Positions 17,085 to 25,819 of a stretch of DNA of 32,259 nucleotides are shown here, piece after piece (the stretch's first letter is position 1; every line of letters begins with the position of its first letter). The notes below the pieces were generated by a model, which was not told the DNA's origin, did not search any database, and worked only from the letters and a program-made list of their open reading frames with translations. The position numbers and the translations under genes are program-made. The DNA is taken from positions 1-32,259 of the forward strand of contig VMGA01000004.1 of NCBI GenBank assembly GCA_007376345.1, written 5' to 3'. The stretch comes from Microgenomates group bacterium Gr01-1014_16. Lineage in GTDB: Bacteria; Patescibacteriota; Microgenomatia; CAZETR01; Amesbacteraceae.

Positions 17085-17723
17085 TTAGAAGTGGTTTCTT
17101 AATACATCTACCGCAACATCAACATCCTTTTGCCTTACGATAAATGATATTTCAGTAAATGTCGATACTATTTCAATCAAATTTATTCGTTTACTTGCCA
17201 ACGCTGCTACTAATGCGTAAATCATATTCGGCACTTCAATATACTCCAATTCAGAAAACCGTACAGTTATTGCCACTAAATTATCATATTGACCTTTTGG
17301 CTTGACCCCAAAATGTTTCAGAATAATTTCTTTGTTACTCTCAGGTGCTATAACTGTAACTTCACCTAGTCCTTGGGTAATCGTAAAAAAGTCATTTCCA
17401 CCTGGTTTAGGTTCTATCAAACTAACTTTATCCATTATTTCTTGGGTTTTTTCATAAGTCACTTCAAACAGTCGAGCCTTAATACTCAGGTCGTTTATTT
17501 TTACTGCAGGTCGTAGTGGCTGGACATCTCTGATACCGGTAGCAATCCTAGATAACGCCGTCACAATACTTCCGCTTCTGACACTTTTATACAGTCTTTT
17601 CTCAATTTGGGTTTTAATTTTTCTAGCATAAGCACTCAGATTTAATACACCAGCTCGCAACGCCTCTAGCGCCACTTCGTCTCCCTGAATCAAATCCAAA
17701 ACAGCTTCAGAAATCTTTATCAT
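17085..17723 (-). CDS. ACT-like domain protein (hypothetical)
   Basis: 212 aa; C-terminal EVPNMIYALVAALASKRINLIEIVSTFTEISFIVRQKDVDVAVDVL resembles aspartokinase-type ACT repeats; TACAAT 6 nt before ATG. Confidence 0.6.
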   Translation of the reverse strand: MIKISEAVLDLIQGDEVALEALRAGVLNLSAYARKIKTQIEKRLYKSVRSGSIVTALSRIATGIRDVQPLRPAVKINDLSIKARLFEVTYEKTQEIMDKVSLIEPKPGGNDFFTITQGLGEVTVIAPESNKEIILKHFGVKPKGQYDNLVAITVRFSELEYIEVPNMIYALVAALASKRINLIEIVSTFTEISFIVRQKDVDVAVDVLRNHF

Positions 17724-17843
17724 CGCACGATTGTATCATATTACACAAAAAAAGTGAAAATGACACATAATCAGAAATATTTTACAATTAATGATTTACC
17801 CTCTAAACTTCAGGAATTATTTCCAGAAAGGAGGTGAGAAAAA

Positions 17844-18008
17844 ATGTCAGTCGAAACACCAGAACCACAACAGCCAGTAGATCCCATAGTGGCTTACTTG
17901 AGGCTCTTAGAAAAAATTACTCGGGAAAAAATCTGGCCTCCCCCGAAAAAAATCCCCACAGAATTGGAACCCGAATCGGAGAATTCGGAGGACGATGAAA
18001 ACCCCTAG
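17844..18008 (+). CDS. small acidic proline-rich protein
   Basis: 54 aa (not in track) MSVETPEPQQPVDPIVAYLRLLEKITREKIWPPPKKIPTELEPESENSEDDENP; strong SD AAAGGAGGTGA. Confidence 0.5.
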   Translation: MSVETPEPQQPVDPIVAYLRLLEKITREKIWPPPKKIPTELEPESENSEDDENP

Positions 18009-18018
18009 TCTTCGGATT

Positions 18019-18110
18019 TCCCCCTCTCTTTCTCGCCCTGCTTGTGGTGAGCTTGTCGAACCAAGCGCAGTCGAAGGTGATTAAAGAGGGGGGGGCGGGG
18101 GGTGAGTTAG
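18019..18110. repeat. CCCCTCTC-type palindromic repeat carrying a nested GAGCTTGTCGAACC-type repeat
   Basis: Arms cccctctcttt / gattaaagaggggg separated by gtggtgagcttgtcgaaccaagcgcagtcgaagg. Confidence 0.7.
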
Positions 18111-18115
18111 AAAAG

Positions 18116-18156
18116 ATATCAAACCCCATCAAAAAGGCCACGCCTTTCAAAGCTAA
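18116..18156. repeat. 41-bp direct repeat, copy 3
   Basis: Identical to 17036-17076; overlaps the stop codon of the CCA-adding-type gene. Confidence 0.85.
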
Positions 18157-19493
18157 AGTTCCCCCAGTCGTTTCAAAAGAGCTTCTTTTTCGTTTGCAAC
18201 TCCTTTTTCAGTTACCTCGATAAACAGCATCTGCAGATATTTTCCCACTTCTGGCCCGGGTTTGAGGCCTTTGATTTCCATCACATCATTACCATCGATT
18301 TTTAGGTCGGGAATGGAAAACGGCTGTTTCTGTACCTCTTCAAACCTCTCCAATAATTTTTCCAGTCTCCAGCTGGAAGGCGCAGCCCCGCTCCCGATCC
18401 GGTCCGCCACCCGCAAATCAATTAAATCTTTAACATATTCCGATCCGACGTTGGTAATTATCCGCCGCACCGCCGAATCGGTCATCTTTTCGTCCATCGT
18501 AAACTGATGCCATCTGACCAGCTTCAGCAATTTATCTTCGTCTTTATTGGATAATCTCAATCTCTCCGCGATTTTTTCGGCGATCTTCGTTGACTCCATT
18601 TCATGGTTATAAAAAGTTATCCGACCATCGGGGAAAACTTTTTGCGTTTTCACCTTGCCCACATCGTGTAACAGTGTCGCCAGCCGGGTAATTGGATCGG
18701 GATTAGCGCAGTGCCGCAGTGCCTCTACGCAATGCGTCCCCACGTCATAAATATGGTGTCTGTCCGGGCTTTTCTGCTCTACCCCGAACGCTGCCTCCAT
18801 CTCCGGCAAGACCTCTTTCCCCAATCCTGAGTTCTTCAGTATCAGATATCCGTCCGCAGCCCAGTCGCTGGCCATAATTTTCAGCAGCTCATCCCTGATT
18901 CTTTCAGCGGAAATCTGTCCGATCTTACTTGCATTTGTCTGAATCGCCCGCATCGTTACCGGTTCAATCGTAAACTGCAGTTGCGCCGCTATTCTTACCG
19001 CCCGCATCATCCTCAGCGCGTCTTCATTAAATCTCTCATTCGCATCCCCCACACACCTGATTAATTTATTTTTCAAATCCTCCTGCCCGCCATACAAATC
19101 AACCAACTCCATCTTATGATTTATCGCCATGGAATTAATAGTAAAGTCTCTGCGCCTCAAATCGTCCTCCAGCGTCTTTCCCCACTTAACTTCATCAGGA
19201 TGTCTGTTGTCAGAATAGCCGGTTTCGGTTCTATAAGTTGTTATTTCGTGAGGTCTGCCTCCATCCGTATTTTCAATTCCAACAGTGCCAAATTTATTGT
19301 CATAAAATCCATCAGGATATAGTTCCAAAATCTGTTCAGGAATAGCATTCGTCGTAAAGTCCCAATCATAAAGAGTTTTATTTAGCAGAATATCCCTCAC
19401 CACCCCCCCGACTATATATACTTCGAATCCGGAATTTTGAAACTTGCCTAGTATTTCAGATACCTGTGACGGAATTTTTATATCGATATTCAT
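18153..19493 (-). CDS. CCA tRNA nucleotidyltransferase / poly(A) polymerase family with HD domain
   Basis: FEVYIVGGVVRDILLNKTLYDWDFTTNA; RDFTINSMA; HDVGK. Confidence 0.92.
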   Translation of the reverse strand: MNIDIKIPSQVSEILGKFQNSGFEVYIVGGVVRDILLNKTLYDWDFTTNAIPEQILELYPDGFYDNKFGTVGIENTDGGRPHEITTYRTETGYSDNRHPDEVKWGKTLEDDLRRRDFTINSMAINHKMELVDLYGGQEDLKNKLIRCVGDANERFNEDALRMMRAVRIAAQLQFTIEPVTMRAIQTNASKIGQISAERIRDELLKIMASDWAADGYLILKNSGLGKEVLPEMEAAFGVEQKSPDRHHIYDVGTHCVEALRHCANPDPITRLATLLHDVGKVKTQKVFPDGRITFYNHEMESTKIAEKIAERLRLSNKDEDKLLKLVRWHQFTMDEKMTDSAVRRIITNVGSEYVKDLIDLRVADRIGSGAAPSSWRLEKLLERFEEVQKQPFSIPDLKIDGNDVMEIKGLKPGPEVGKYLQMLFIEVTEKGVANEKEALLKRLGEL

Positions 19494-19502
19494 TCCTTAT
19501 TG

Positions 19503-19543
19503 CGCCCCTCTCCTAGATTAGGAGAGGGGTCGGGGGTGAGGTA
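19503..19543. repeat. CCCCTCTC-type palindromic repeat
   Basis: cgcccctctcctagattaggagaggggtcgggggtgaggtac. Confidence 0.85.
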
Positions 19544-19582
19544 CTTAAGAAGTACCAGGATGCTAACTGTTAGAATCATAGC

Positions 19583-21139
19583 ATGACTGAAGCTGAAATT
19601 ATCCAAAAACTTCTGGCCGCCCGCGGCCTGAAATCAAAAAAATCCGTCGACGAATTTTTCCACCCCGTCCATCCCTCTGAAATAAAATCGCCGTTCGATC
19701 CCGAACCGGCAATAAAACTGATTAAATCGCATATTAAAAAAGGCAACAAAATCGCAATTTACGGTGATTACGACGTCGACGGCATTTGTTCCACAGCGAT
19801 TTTATGGGAGACTCTATATCAGGATTACAAAAACGTTTTTCCTCATATCCCCCACCGCCGTGAAGAAGGTTACGGTCTATCGATAGCCGGAATTGATCAT
19901 TGTTTATCCCAAGGCGCCAAACTAATTATCACCGTGGACAACGGCATTGTTGCCCACGATCAGATCAAATATTGTCGTGATCAGGGCTGCGATATCATCA
20001 TTATCGATCATCACGAAAAATCCGACCAACTGCCAAATGCCAACGTTATTTTACATTCAACTAATACTTGCGCCGCAGGCTTAACTTGGTTTTTTTGTAG
20101 AGATCTTCAAAAAATTGAACATTGGACATTGAACTTTGAACATTTATCCTTAGTCGCCCTTGCCGTCATTTGCGATATTGTCCCCCTTCTGGGAATCAAT
20201 CGTTCTTTCGCCAAATTCGGACTGGAAGAATTAAATAAAACCCAACGTCCGGGATTACTAGCCTTGTTCGAAGAAGCAGCCATCAAACCACTCATTACCC
20301 CCTATCACGTCGGCTTCATCATCGGCCCTCGATTAAACGCCGCCGGTCGTTTGGAACACGCCATAGACAGTCTTCGGCTCCTATGTACCAAAGACTCTGC
20401 CAAAGCCCGTCAATTGGCTCTACACTTGGGCGAAACCAATCGTGCTCGCCAAGATTTGACCTTGCAATCAACAGAACACGCTTTAAATTCCATAAATTTA
20501 ACCAATCTTTTAGTAGTTGCTCACGAATCGTATGACGAAGGCATAATTGGCCTAATCGCCGCCAAACTTGTGGAAAAACATCACCGTCCGGCAATAGCCA
20601 TTAGTATTGGAGAAAAGATTTCTAAGGGGTCAGCCAGGTCAATTCCCGGTTTTCATATCACCGACCACCTCCGCTCCTATTCGCATTTATTAGAAAATGT
20701 CGGCGGCCACGCCATGGCCGCCGGCTTCACCATTGATAACTCTAGGATCCAGGATCTAATATCTAGCATCTCGAATCCCGATATTCCCGCCGATCTATTA
20801 ATCAAAAAACAACGAATCGATCTAGAAATTCCATTGGGATTTGTGAATTTGGATTTGTGGATTGCAATCCAAAAGTTCGAACCTTTTGGATTGGGCAATC
20901 CCACTCCCGTTTTTCTCACCAAAAATGTCCAAATATCGAACATTCGGAAAATGGGCAAGCTCAACCAGCACCTGAAATTCAATGCTGGCGACTTTGAAGC
21001 GGTCTATTTCAACGTCCCGCTAGACGCTGAACGCTATCCGCTAGACGCTGTCGATCTGGTTTACCAGATCGGTGAAAACACCTGGAACGGCACCACCAAA
21101 TTGCAATTAATCGTCAAGGATATACAATCTTCTCCATGA
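19583..21139 (+). CDS. recJ: single-stranded-DNA-specific exonuclease RecJ
   Basis: IAIYGDYDVDGICSTAIL; IITVDNG; IIIIDHHE; GGHAMAAGFTI; KFEPFGLGNPTPVF. Confidence 0.94.
   Translation: MTEAEIIQKLLAARGLKSKKSVDEFFHPVHPSEIKSPFDPEPAIKLIKSHIKKGNKIAIYGDYDVDGICSTAILWETLYQDYKNVFPHIPHRREEGYGLSIAGIDHCLSQGAKLIITVDNGIVAHDQIKYCRDQGCDIIIIDHHEKSDQLPNANVILHSTNTCAAGLTWFFCRDLQKIEHWTLNFEHLSLVALAVICDIVPLLGINRSFAKFGLEELNKTQRPGLLALFEEAAIKPLITPYHVGFIIGPRLNAAGRLEHAIDSLRLLCTKDSAKARQLALHLGETNRARQDLTLQSTEHALNSINLTNLLVVAHESYDEGIIGLIAAKLVEKHHRPAIAISIGEKISKGSARSIPGFHITDHLRSYSHLLENVGGHAMAAGFTIDNSRIQDLISSISNPDIPADLLIKKQRIDLEIPLGFVNLDLWIAIQKFEPFGLGNPTPVFLTKNVQISNIRKMGKLNQHLKFNAGDFEAVYFNVPLDAERYPLDAVDLVYQIGENTWNGTTKLQLIVKDIQSSP
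20114..20141. repeat. 7-bp tandem array inside recJ (block 1)
   Basis: attgaac attggac attgaac tttgaac. Confidence 0.8.
20744..20785. repeat. degenerate 7-bp array inside recJ (block 2)
   Basis: aggatcc aggatct aatatct agcatct cgaatcc cgatatt. Confidence 0.65.
21018..21052. repeat. 7-bp tandem array inside recJ (block 3)
   Basis: cgctaga cgctgaa cgctatc cgctaga cgctgtc. Confidence 0.8.
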
Positions 21140-22605
21140 ACCCACTTCTCACCGACTTGCTATCTTCTCTCGACCAAACCCCTCGTCCTATCGACCGGGA
21201 TTTGATCATCAAAGCCTGGGAATTTGCCCATCTGGCCCATACCGGCCAAAAACGTCTTTCGGGTGAAGAGTATATCATTCATCCCACAGCGGTGGCCAAA
21301 ACTTTATCTCTTTGGAACATGGATACTACTACCATAGTTGCAGGTCTGTTGCACGATACCATCGAGGATGGCGGAGCAAAACATGAAGACCTGGTAAAAG
21401 AATTCGGAGAAGAAGTTTCTTTAATTGTCGACGGCGTGACCAAAGTTACAGACATTCGTCTTAAGGGCAGTTCCCAGGAAGATTTTGTGGAAAACCTGCG
21501 CAAGATGATTTTGGTCATGGCCCGCGACCTACGCGTCGTTATGGTCAAGCTGGCCGACCGTCTCCACAATATGCAAACTATGCAATTTTTACCCTCCGAA
21601 AAACAAGTGGAAAACTCCAAAGAAACATTGGAAATTTACGCCCCTCTGGCCGAACGTCTGGGTATGGGAGAACTCAAGGGCCAGTTAGAAGATTTATCTT
21701 TCCCGTATGTTTATCCGCAAGATTATAAATCTTTAATTAATCAAACCAAAAAGATATTTGCTGAAAGTGAAAAATATATCGAAAAATTTAAAAAGGAACT
21801 TCTAAACCTACTAATTCCTCAAATTCCCTCCGCAGTTATCAATATCCGCCACAAACATCTGTATAGCCTCTGGCGCAAACTCCAACGCCCAGAAGTTGCC
21901 AACGATCTTTCCAAAGTTTATGATCTCGCCGCCGCACGAATATTAGTTGAATCCGTAGAATCTTGTTACGCTGCCCTTGGTCTCATTCATACCCGTTTCC
22001 ACCCCGTTCCGTATTTAGGAATGCGCGATTTTATCGCCAATCCCAAGCCAAACGGCTATCGTTCCATTCATACAAATGTTTTTGGCCCGGAGGGACGCAT
22101 TGTGGAAATCCAAATCCGAACATTTAATATGCACAATCAGGCCGAGCACGGTATTGCTGCCCATTGGCAATATTCCGATGTTAAAAAAACTGGTATATCA
22201 AGCGAAAAGCTAGAAAACGTCCGGGTTTCGGACAAGCTCTCCTGGGTCAAGCAGTTGGCTTCCTGGCAAAAGGAAATTACCGACAATTCAGAATATTTAA
22301 AAACACTGAAATTTGATGCGCTTCAACATCGCAATTTAGTTTTTTCTCCAGTAGGGGATGTATACGATTTGCCACATAGTGCCACTCCTGTCGATTTCGC
22401 TTATGCTGTTCACACGGATTTAGGCAATCAAGCCAATGGTGCCCGCGTCAACGGTAAACTAGTTCCTCTAAGTCACAAATTAGTTAACGGCGATGTCGTC
22501 GAAGTTATCATCGACCGCAAACGCAAACTTCCCAACCACGAATGGCTGGACTTCGTAGTGACAACCTCCGCCCGCCACCAAATCCAAAAAGCTCTCAAGG
22601 TTTAG
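21136..22605 (+). CDS. RelA/SpoT family (p)ppGpp synthetase/hydrolase
   Basis: HD domain HTGQKRLSGEEYIIHP...LLHDTIED; YRSIHTNVFGPEGRIVEIQIRT; TGS DVYDLPHSATPVDFAYAVHTDLG. Confidence 0.94.
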   Translation: MNPLLTDLLSSLDQTPRPIDRDLIIKAWEFAHLAHTGQKRLSGEEYIIHPTAVAKTLSLWNMDTTTIVAGLLHDTIEDGGAKHEDLVKEFGEEVSLIVDGVTKVTDIRLKGSSQEDFVENLRKMILVMARDLRVVMVKLADRLHNMQTMQFLPSEKQVENSKETLEIYAPLAERLGMGELKGQLEDLSFPYVYPQDYKSLINQTKKIFAESEKYIEKFKKELLNLLIPQIPSAVINIRHKHLYSLWRKLQRPEVANDLSKVYDLAAARILVESVESCYAALGLIHTRFHPVPYLGMRDFIANPKPNGYRSIHTNVFGPEGRIVEIQIRTFNMHNQAEHGIAAHWQYSDVKKTGISSEKLENVRVSDKLSWVKQLASWQKEITDNSEYLKTLKFDALQHRNLVFSPVGDVYDLPHSATPVDFAYAVHTDLGNQANGARVNGKLVPLSHKLVNGDVVEVIIDRKRKLPNHEWLDFVVTTSARHQIQKALKV

Positions 22606-22783
22606 GGTGGCCCGTCTTGTCTACTCCTATGGTCATATCTACCCCCTGCTCAGGTTGTTTAATTTTGATCACATCCCAAACGCCATTGAGGGCAAAAGCC
22701 ACTATTTTAAAAGGAGCCTTAAAAACTTCATAAAGCATCACCAAAGCCTCCACTGTTTTAGGTGATAATCTTTCTTCACTCAC
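22595..22783 (-). CDS. hypothetical small protein
   Basis: GTG start after a purine-rich leader: MSEERLSPKTVEALVMLYEVFKAPFKIVAFALNGVWDVIKIKQ...; start preferred over 22924. Confidence 0.5.
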   Translation of the reverse strand: MSEERLSPKTVEALVMLYEVFKAPFKIVAFALNGVWDVIKIKQPEQGVDMTIGVDKTGHPKP

Positions 22784-22797
22784 AAAAAAACACCCCC

Positions 22798-23013
22798 TTA
22801 CTGACCAGCTACACAAATAATTGCATGCGACAAAGAATTGATCTCTCCTGTGGTATATTTTTCTATCACTTCGAGAGCTAACTCCCTTTGCTGTTTTGAT
22901 AAGGGTTTTATGGTCATCCTCCACAATAACTCCTGTAACCTATCATCGGGCGCATTAATCAAAGCCCGCAACGAAGCTTTTGCGTTTATTAATGATTGTT
23001 GTTCGCTTGGCAT
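22798..23013 (-). CDS. hypothetical small protein
   Basis: 71 aa MPSEQQSLINAKASLRALINAPDDRLQELLWRMTIKPLSKQQRELALEVIEKYTTGEINSLSHAI. Confidence 0.55.
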   Translation of the reverse strand: MPSEQQSLINAKASLRALINAPDDRLQELLWRMTIKPLSKQQRELALEVIEKYTTGEINSLSHAIICVAGQ

Positions 23014-23035
23014 AAAAAAACCTCCCGTTTTTGGG
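23014..23035 (-). terminator. intrinsic terminator hairpin abutting a start codon
   Basis: Minus strand CCCTCCC-AAAAAC-GGGAGG-TTTTTT directly followed by ATG of 22798..23013. Confidence 0.65.
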
Positions 23036-23149
23036 AGGGATTGGTTAAAAGTTTAATTAGTTAGGCTTTTACCACCCCCCCCTCACGCCCACTTCTGGGT
23101 GCGATTAAGGGAGAGGATAATAAAAGCATGGCCTAACACTGTCGTTATT

Positions 23150-23302
23150 TTACTTTCTACTCTTGCGTTTTGTCAAGCCCGACTTTTTCAACTGATCGTT
23201 AGTGCCTTTCTTAAAGAAAGCGATGTAGACCAAAAGTAGCACAATCAAGAGTAAAGAGTTAGCTATGCCAAATTTTATGTTTATGTCGGCCAAATCAATC
23301 AT
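23150..23302 (-). CDS. small membrane protein
   Basis: 50 aa, not in track: MIDLADINIKFGIANSLLLIVLLLVYIAFFKKGTNDQLKKSGLTKRKSRK; overlaps upstream ORF by 8 nt. Confidence 0.55.
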   Translation of the reverse strand: MIDLADINIKFGIANSLLLIVLLLVYIAFFKKGTNDQLKKSGLTKRKSRK

Positions 23303-23504
23303 ATTTGTCTAATTCCCTTTCCACTTGCACGGCAATTAACAAGTAAACTGTACCAAACATCAGATCATAAAACAATACTCCCGGGTAAATCGGCGAAACA
23401 AAGCCGGATATTGTTGGAACCAGTAAAGCCGCTGCGAACCATGCCGCCGCCATATTTCCAAACAAATTTGCCAGCACCCTCAACCATGGCTTAGAAAATC
23501 TCAT
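23295..23504 (-). CDS. small membrane protein
   Basis: 69 aa with two TM segments; TATACT 6 nt upstream of ATG. Confidence 0.6.
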   Translation of the reverse strand: MRFSKPWLRVLANLFGNMAAAWFAAALLVPTISGFVSPIYPGVLFYDLMFGTVYLLIAVQVERELDKYD

Positions 23505-23535
23505 GACATCAGTATATAATCAAGTGAAATTTATT

Positions 23536-24846
23536 ATGGTCAGAACTTTAGTTATAGATACCCTCAAAAAAACCGGACAAACGGTTCTTCTTAAAGGTTG
23601 GGTCAACGCCCGCCGGGACCACGGCAAAATCGTTTTTATCGATCTTCGCGACCGTACCGGCATTATTCAGACAGTTTTGTCCCCCGAATTAGCCGGCAGT
23701 CTCCATCCCGAAGACGTGGTGTATATCACTGGTCTCGTCAAACTCCGCCCGGAAAAACTAATCAATCCAAATATTTCCACCGGCCAAATCGAAATCGAAG
23801 TCCAAAGTGCCGAGTTGATAAGCAAAGCCGCCGAACTGCCCTTTGATATGGGCAGCCCGACCTTAAACGTCGAGTTACCGACCTTATTGGACCATCGTTC
23901 CCTGACCTTACGCCATCCCACTGTCCGCGATATTTTTACTCTCCAATCAGCGGTTTATCAGGGTTTTCGTGAGGCATCTCTCAAATTAAAATGCACAGAA
24001 ATATTTACTCCCACAATATCTGCTTCAGCCACAGAAGGCGGAGCCGAAGTCTTCAAAGTCCAGTATTACGACCATTCGGCTTTCATGGTTCAGAGCCCCC
24101 AGCTCTACAAACAAATGCTCGTTCCCGTTTTTGAACGCGTTTTCTTGATGTCCAAAGCATATCGGGCCGAGCCATCGGTTACCACCCGCCATCTTTCCGA
24201 ATCCACCCAGCTGGACTGTGAACTGGGTTTTGTCAACTTCAGGGACTTGTTAGACGCTTTGGAGTTTGTTGGTAAAAATACCCTTAAATACGTTACAAAA
24301 ACCTGCCATCCCATTCTCGACCGTTTTAATATTCCTCACCCCAATGTAGACAATATTCCCCGTTTGACCATGCGCGAGGCCCAAAAAATTATATTAGACC
24401 GCACCGGCATCGATCACACTACCGAGCCGGATCTCATGCCCGAGGACGAGCGGGAAATCTGTCGCTGGGCCCTGGAAACCCACAATTGTGACCTGGTCAC
24501 CATTACCCATTTTCCCACCAAGAAACGTTCTTTTTATACCGCTCCGGATCCCAAAAACCCCGAATTTTCCCTAAGTTACGATTTGCTTTTCAGAGGTATG
24601 GAAATTCTCAGCGGCAGCCAGCGTATTCATGATCACGACGAGTTGGTTGCGGCCATTGAAAGTCGGGGTATGTCGCCCCAAAACTTCAAAATGTACCTTA
24701 TGGCCTTCAAATACGGCATGCCTCCCGAAGGCGGCTTTTCTTTTGGTCTGGAACGCCTCACCATGCAAATCCTCAAGCTGGCCAACGTCCGCGAAGCTTC
24801 ACTTTTCCCCCGCGACATGGAACGCGTCGACTTCAGATTGTCATGA
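23536..24846 (+). CDS. aspS: aspartyl-tRNA synthetase, archaeal-type (no GAD insertion)
   Basis: ATEGGAEVFKVQYYDHSAFMVQSPQLYKQML; FGLERLTMQILKLANVREASLFPRD; about 436 aa. Confidence 0.9.
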   Translation: MVRTLVIDTLKKTGQTVLLKGWVNARRDHGKIVFIDLRDRTGIIQTVLSPELAGSLHPEDVVYITGLVKLRPEKLINPNISTGQIEIEVQSAELISKAAELPFDMGSPTLNVELPTLLDHRSLTLRHPTVRDIFTLQSAVYQGFREASLKLKCTEIFTPTISASATEGGAEVFKVQYYDHSAFMVQSPQLYKQMLVPVFERVFLMSKAYRAEPSVTTRHLSESTQLDCELGFVNFRDLLDALEFVGKNTLKYVTKTCHPILDRFNIPHPNVDNIPRLTMREAQKIILDRTGIDHTTEPDLMPEDEREICRWALETHNCDLVTITHFPTKKRSFYTAPDPKNPEFSLSYDLLFRGMEILSGSQRIHDHDELVAAIESRGMSPQNFKMYLMAFKYGMPPEGGFSFGLERLTMQILKLANVREASLFPRDMERVDFRLS

Positions 24847-25760
24847 CCAAAACCAGAAAATTAGTTAAATTTTATATCCGTCAGATCTTACGTAACTATC
24901 CCCAGATCACCCTTATCTCCCTGATCACCCTGACTCTCTATCTCTACCCCAGATCTCAAATCAAACCCGTGGCTCAGACCCCGCCTCCCTCTAAATTTAT
25001 TTTTTTGGAACCGACTGTCGATCCATCACCCAAATCCAAAAATATTTCCCCGCCGCAAGTTTCCGCTAACCACATTATGATTCTGGACCGGGATTCAAAA
25101 CAAGTCGTTTATCAACTGGCCGCTGACGATCCCGTCCCCCCCGCCTCGACGACCAAAATCATGACCGCCCTGGTCGTCCTGGACTCTTTCCCGCTTAATC
25201 AGGAAATCACCGTCGATACGTCACATTCGGACGGCCAGGTCATCGGTTTTAAAATCGGCGAAAAACTCACCGTGGAGCAACTTCTCTACGCACTTCTGGT
25301 CCAATCTGGCAACGACGCGGCCGAAATATTAGCCCAAAATTTCACCGGTGGCAGACAAGAATTTATAGACGCCATGAATACCAAAGCCGCGGATTTACAC
25401 CTGACTCACACAATTTTTGCCAACCCCACCGGTTTGGACGAAGCCGGCCACTATTCTTCCGCTGCCGACCTGGCCCGTCTGGCCGACGTCGCCATGGCTG
25501 ACCCGGAGTTTGCCCGAATTGTCAGCACCGAAAACGCGGTTTTGCCAGGCAATCACGTCCTCACCAATCTCAACGAGCTTTTGGGCAAGGTTCCCGGAGT
25601 TTTGGGTATCAAAACCGGATTTACCGATAATGCCGGTCAGGCCCTGGTAACTTTGGTCGACCGCGGCCGCCCGCTAATAATAGTCGTCCTCAAATCCACC
25701 GACCGCTTTTTGGATACTCAAAAACTTATCGACTGGTCTTATAAAAACTTTACCTTTTAG
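24843..25760 (+). CDS. D-alanyl-D-alanine carboxypeptidase (peptidase S11)
   Basis: ASTTKIMTALV, SGNDAAEIL, KTGFTDNAG. Confidence 0.93.
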   Translation: MTKTRKLVKFYIRQILRNYPQITLISLITLTLYLYPRSQIKPVAQTPPPSKFIFLEPTVDPSPKSKNISPPQVSANHIMILDRDSKQVVYQLAADDPVPPASTTKIMTALVVLDSFPLNQEITVDTSHSDGQVIGFKIGEKLTVEQLLYALLVQSGNDAAEILAQNFTGGRQEFIDAMNTKAADLHLTHTIFANPTGLDEAGHYSSAADLARLADVAMADPEFARIVSTENAVLPGNHVLTNLNELLGKVPGVLGIKTGFTDNAGQALVTLVDRGRPLIIVVLKSTDRFLDTQKLIDWSYKNFTF

Positions 25761-25811
25761 TCCCCTCCTAAATTAGGAGGGGAAACCGAGCGAAGCGAGG
25801 AGGGGAGGTAC
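25761..25811. repeat. CCCCTC-type palindromic repeat with nested GAGCGAAGCGAGG
   Basis: tcccctcctaaattaggaggggaaaccgagcgaagcgaggaggggaggtac. Confidence 0.8.
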
Positions 25812-25819
25812 CGGCGGGG

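Noticed and set aside
17917-18150. Minus-strand ORF starting MKGVAFLMGFDI (and similar 16191-16406)
   Set aside because: Both begin in the ATATCAAACC repeat and run through noncoding or antisense sequence; a repeat artefact.
16366-18156. CRISPR array
   Set aside because: Three repeats spaced about 0.7-1.1 kb apart enclosing genes, no short uniform spacers and no cas genes.
23030-23150. SRP RNA or 6S RNA
   Set aside because: No GGAAGGAAGCAGC-like SRP apical motif; pairing is partly repeat-derived, so kept only as a generic structured leader.
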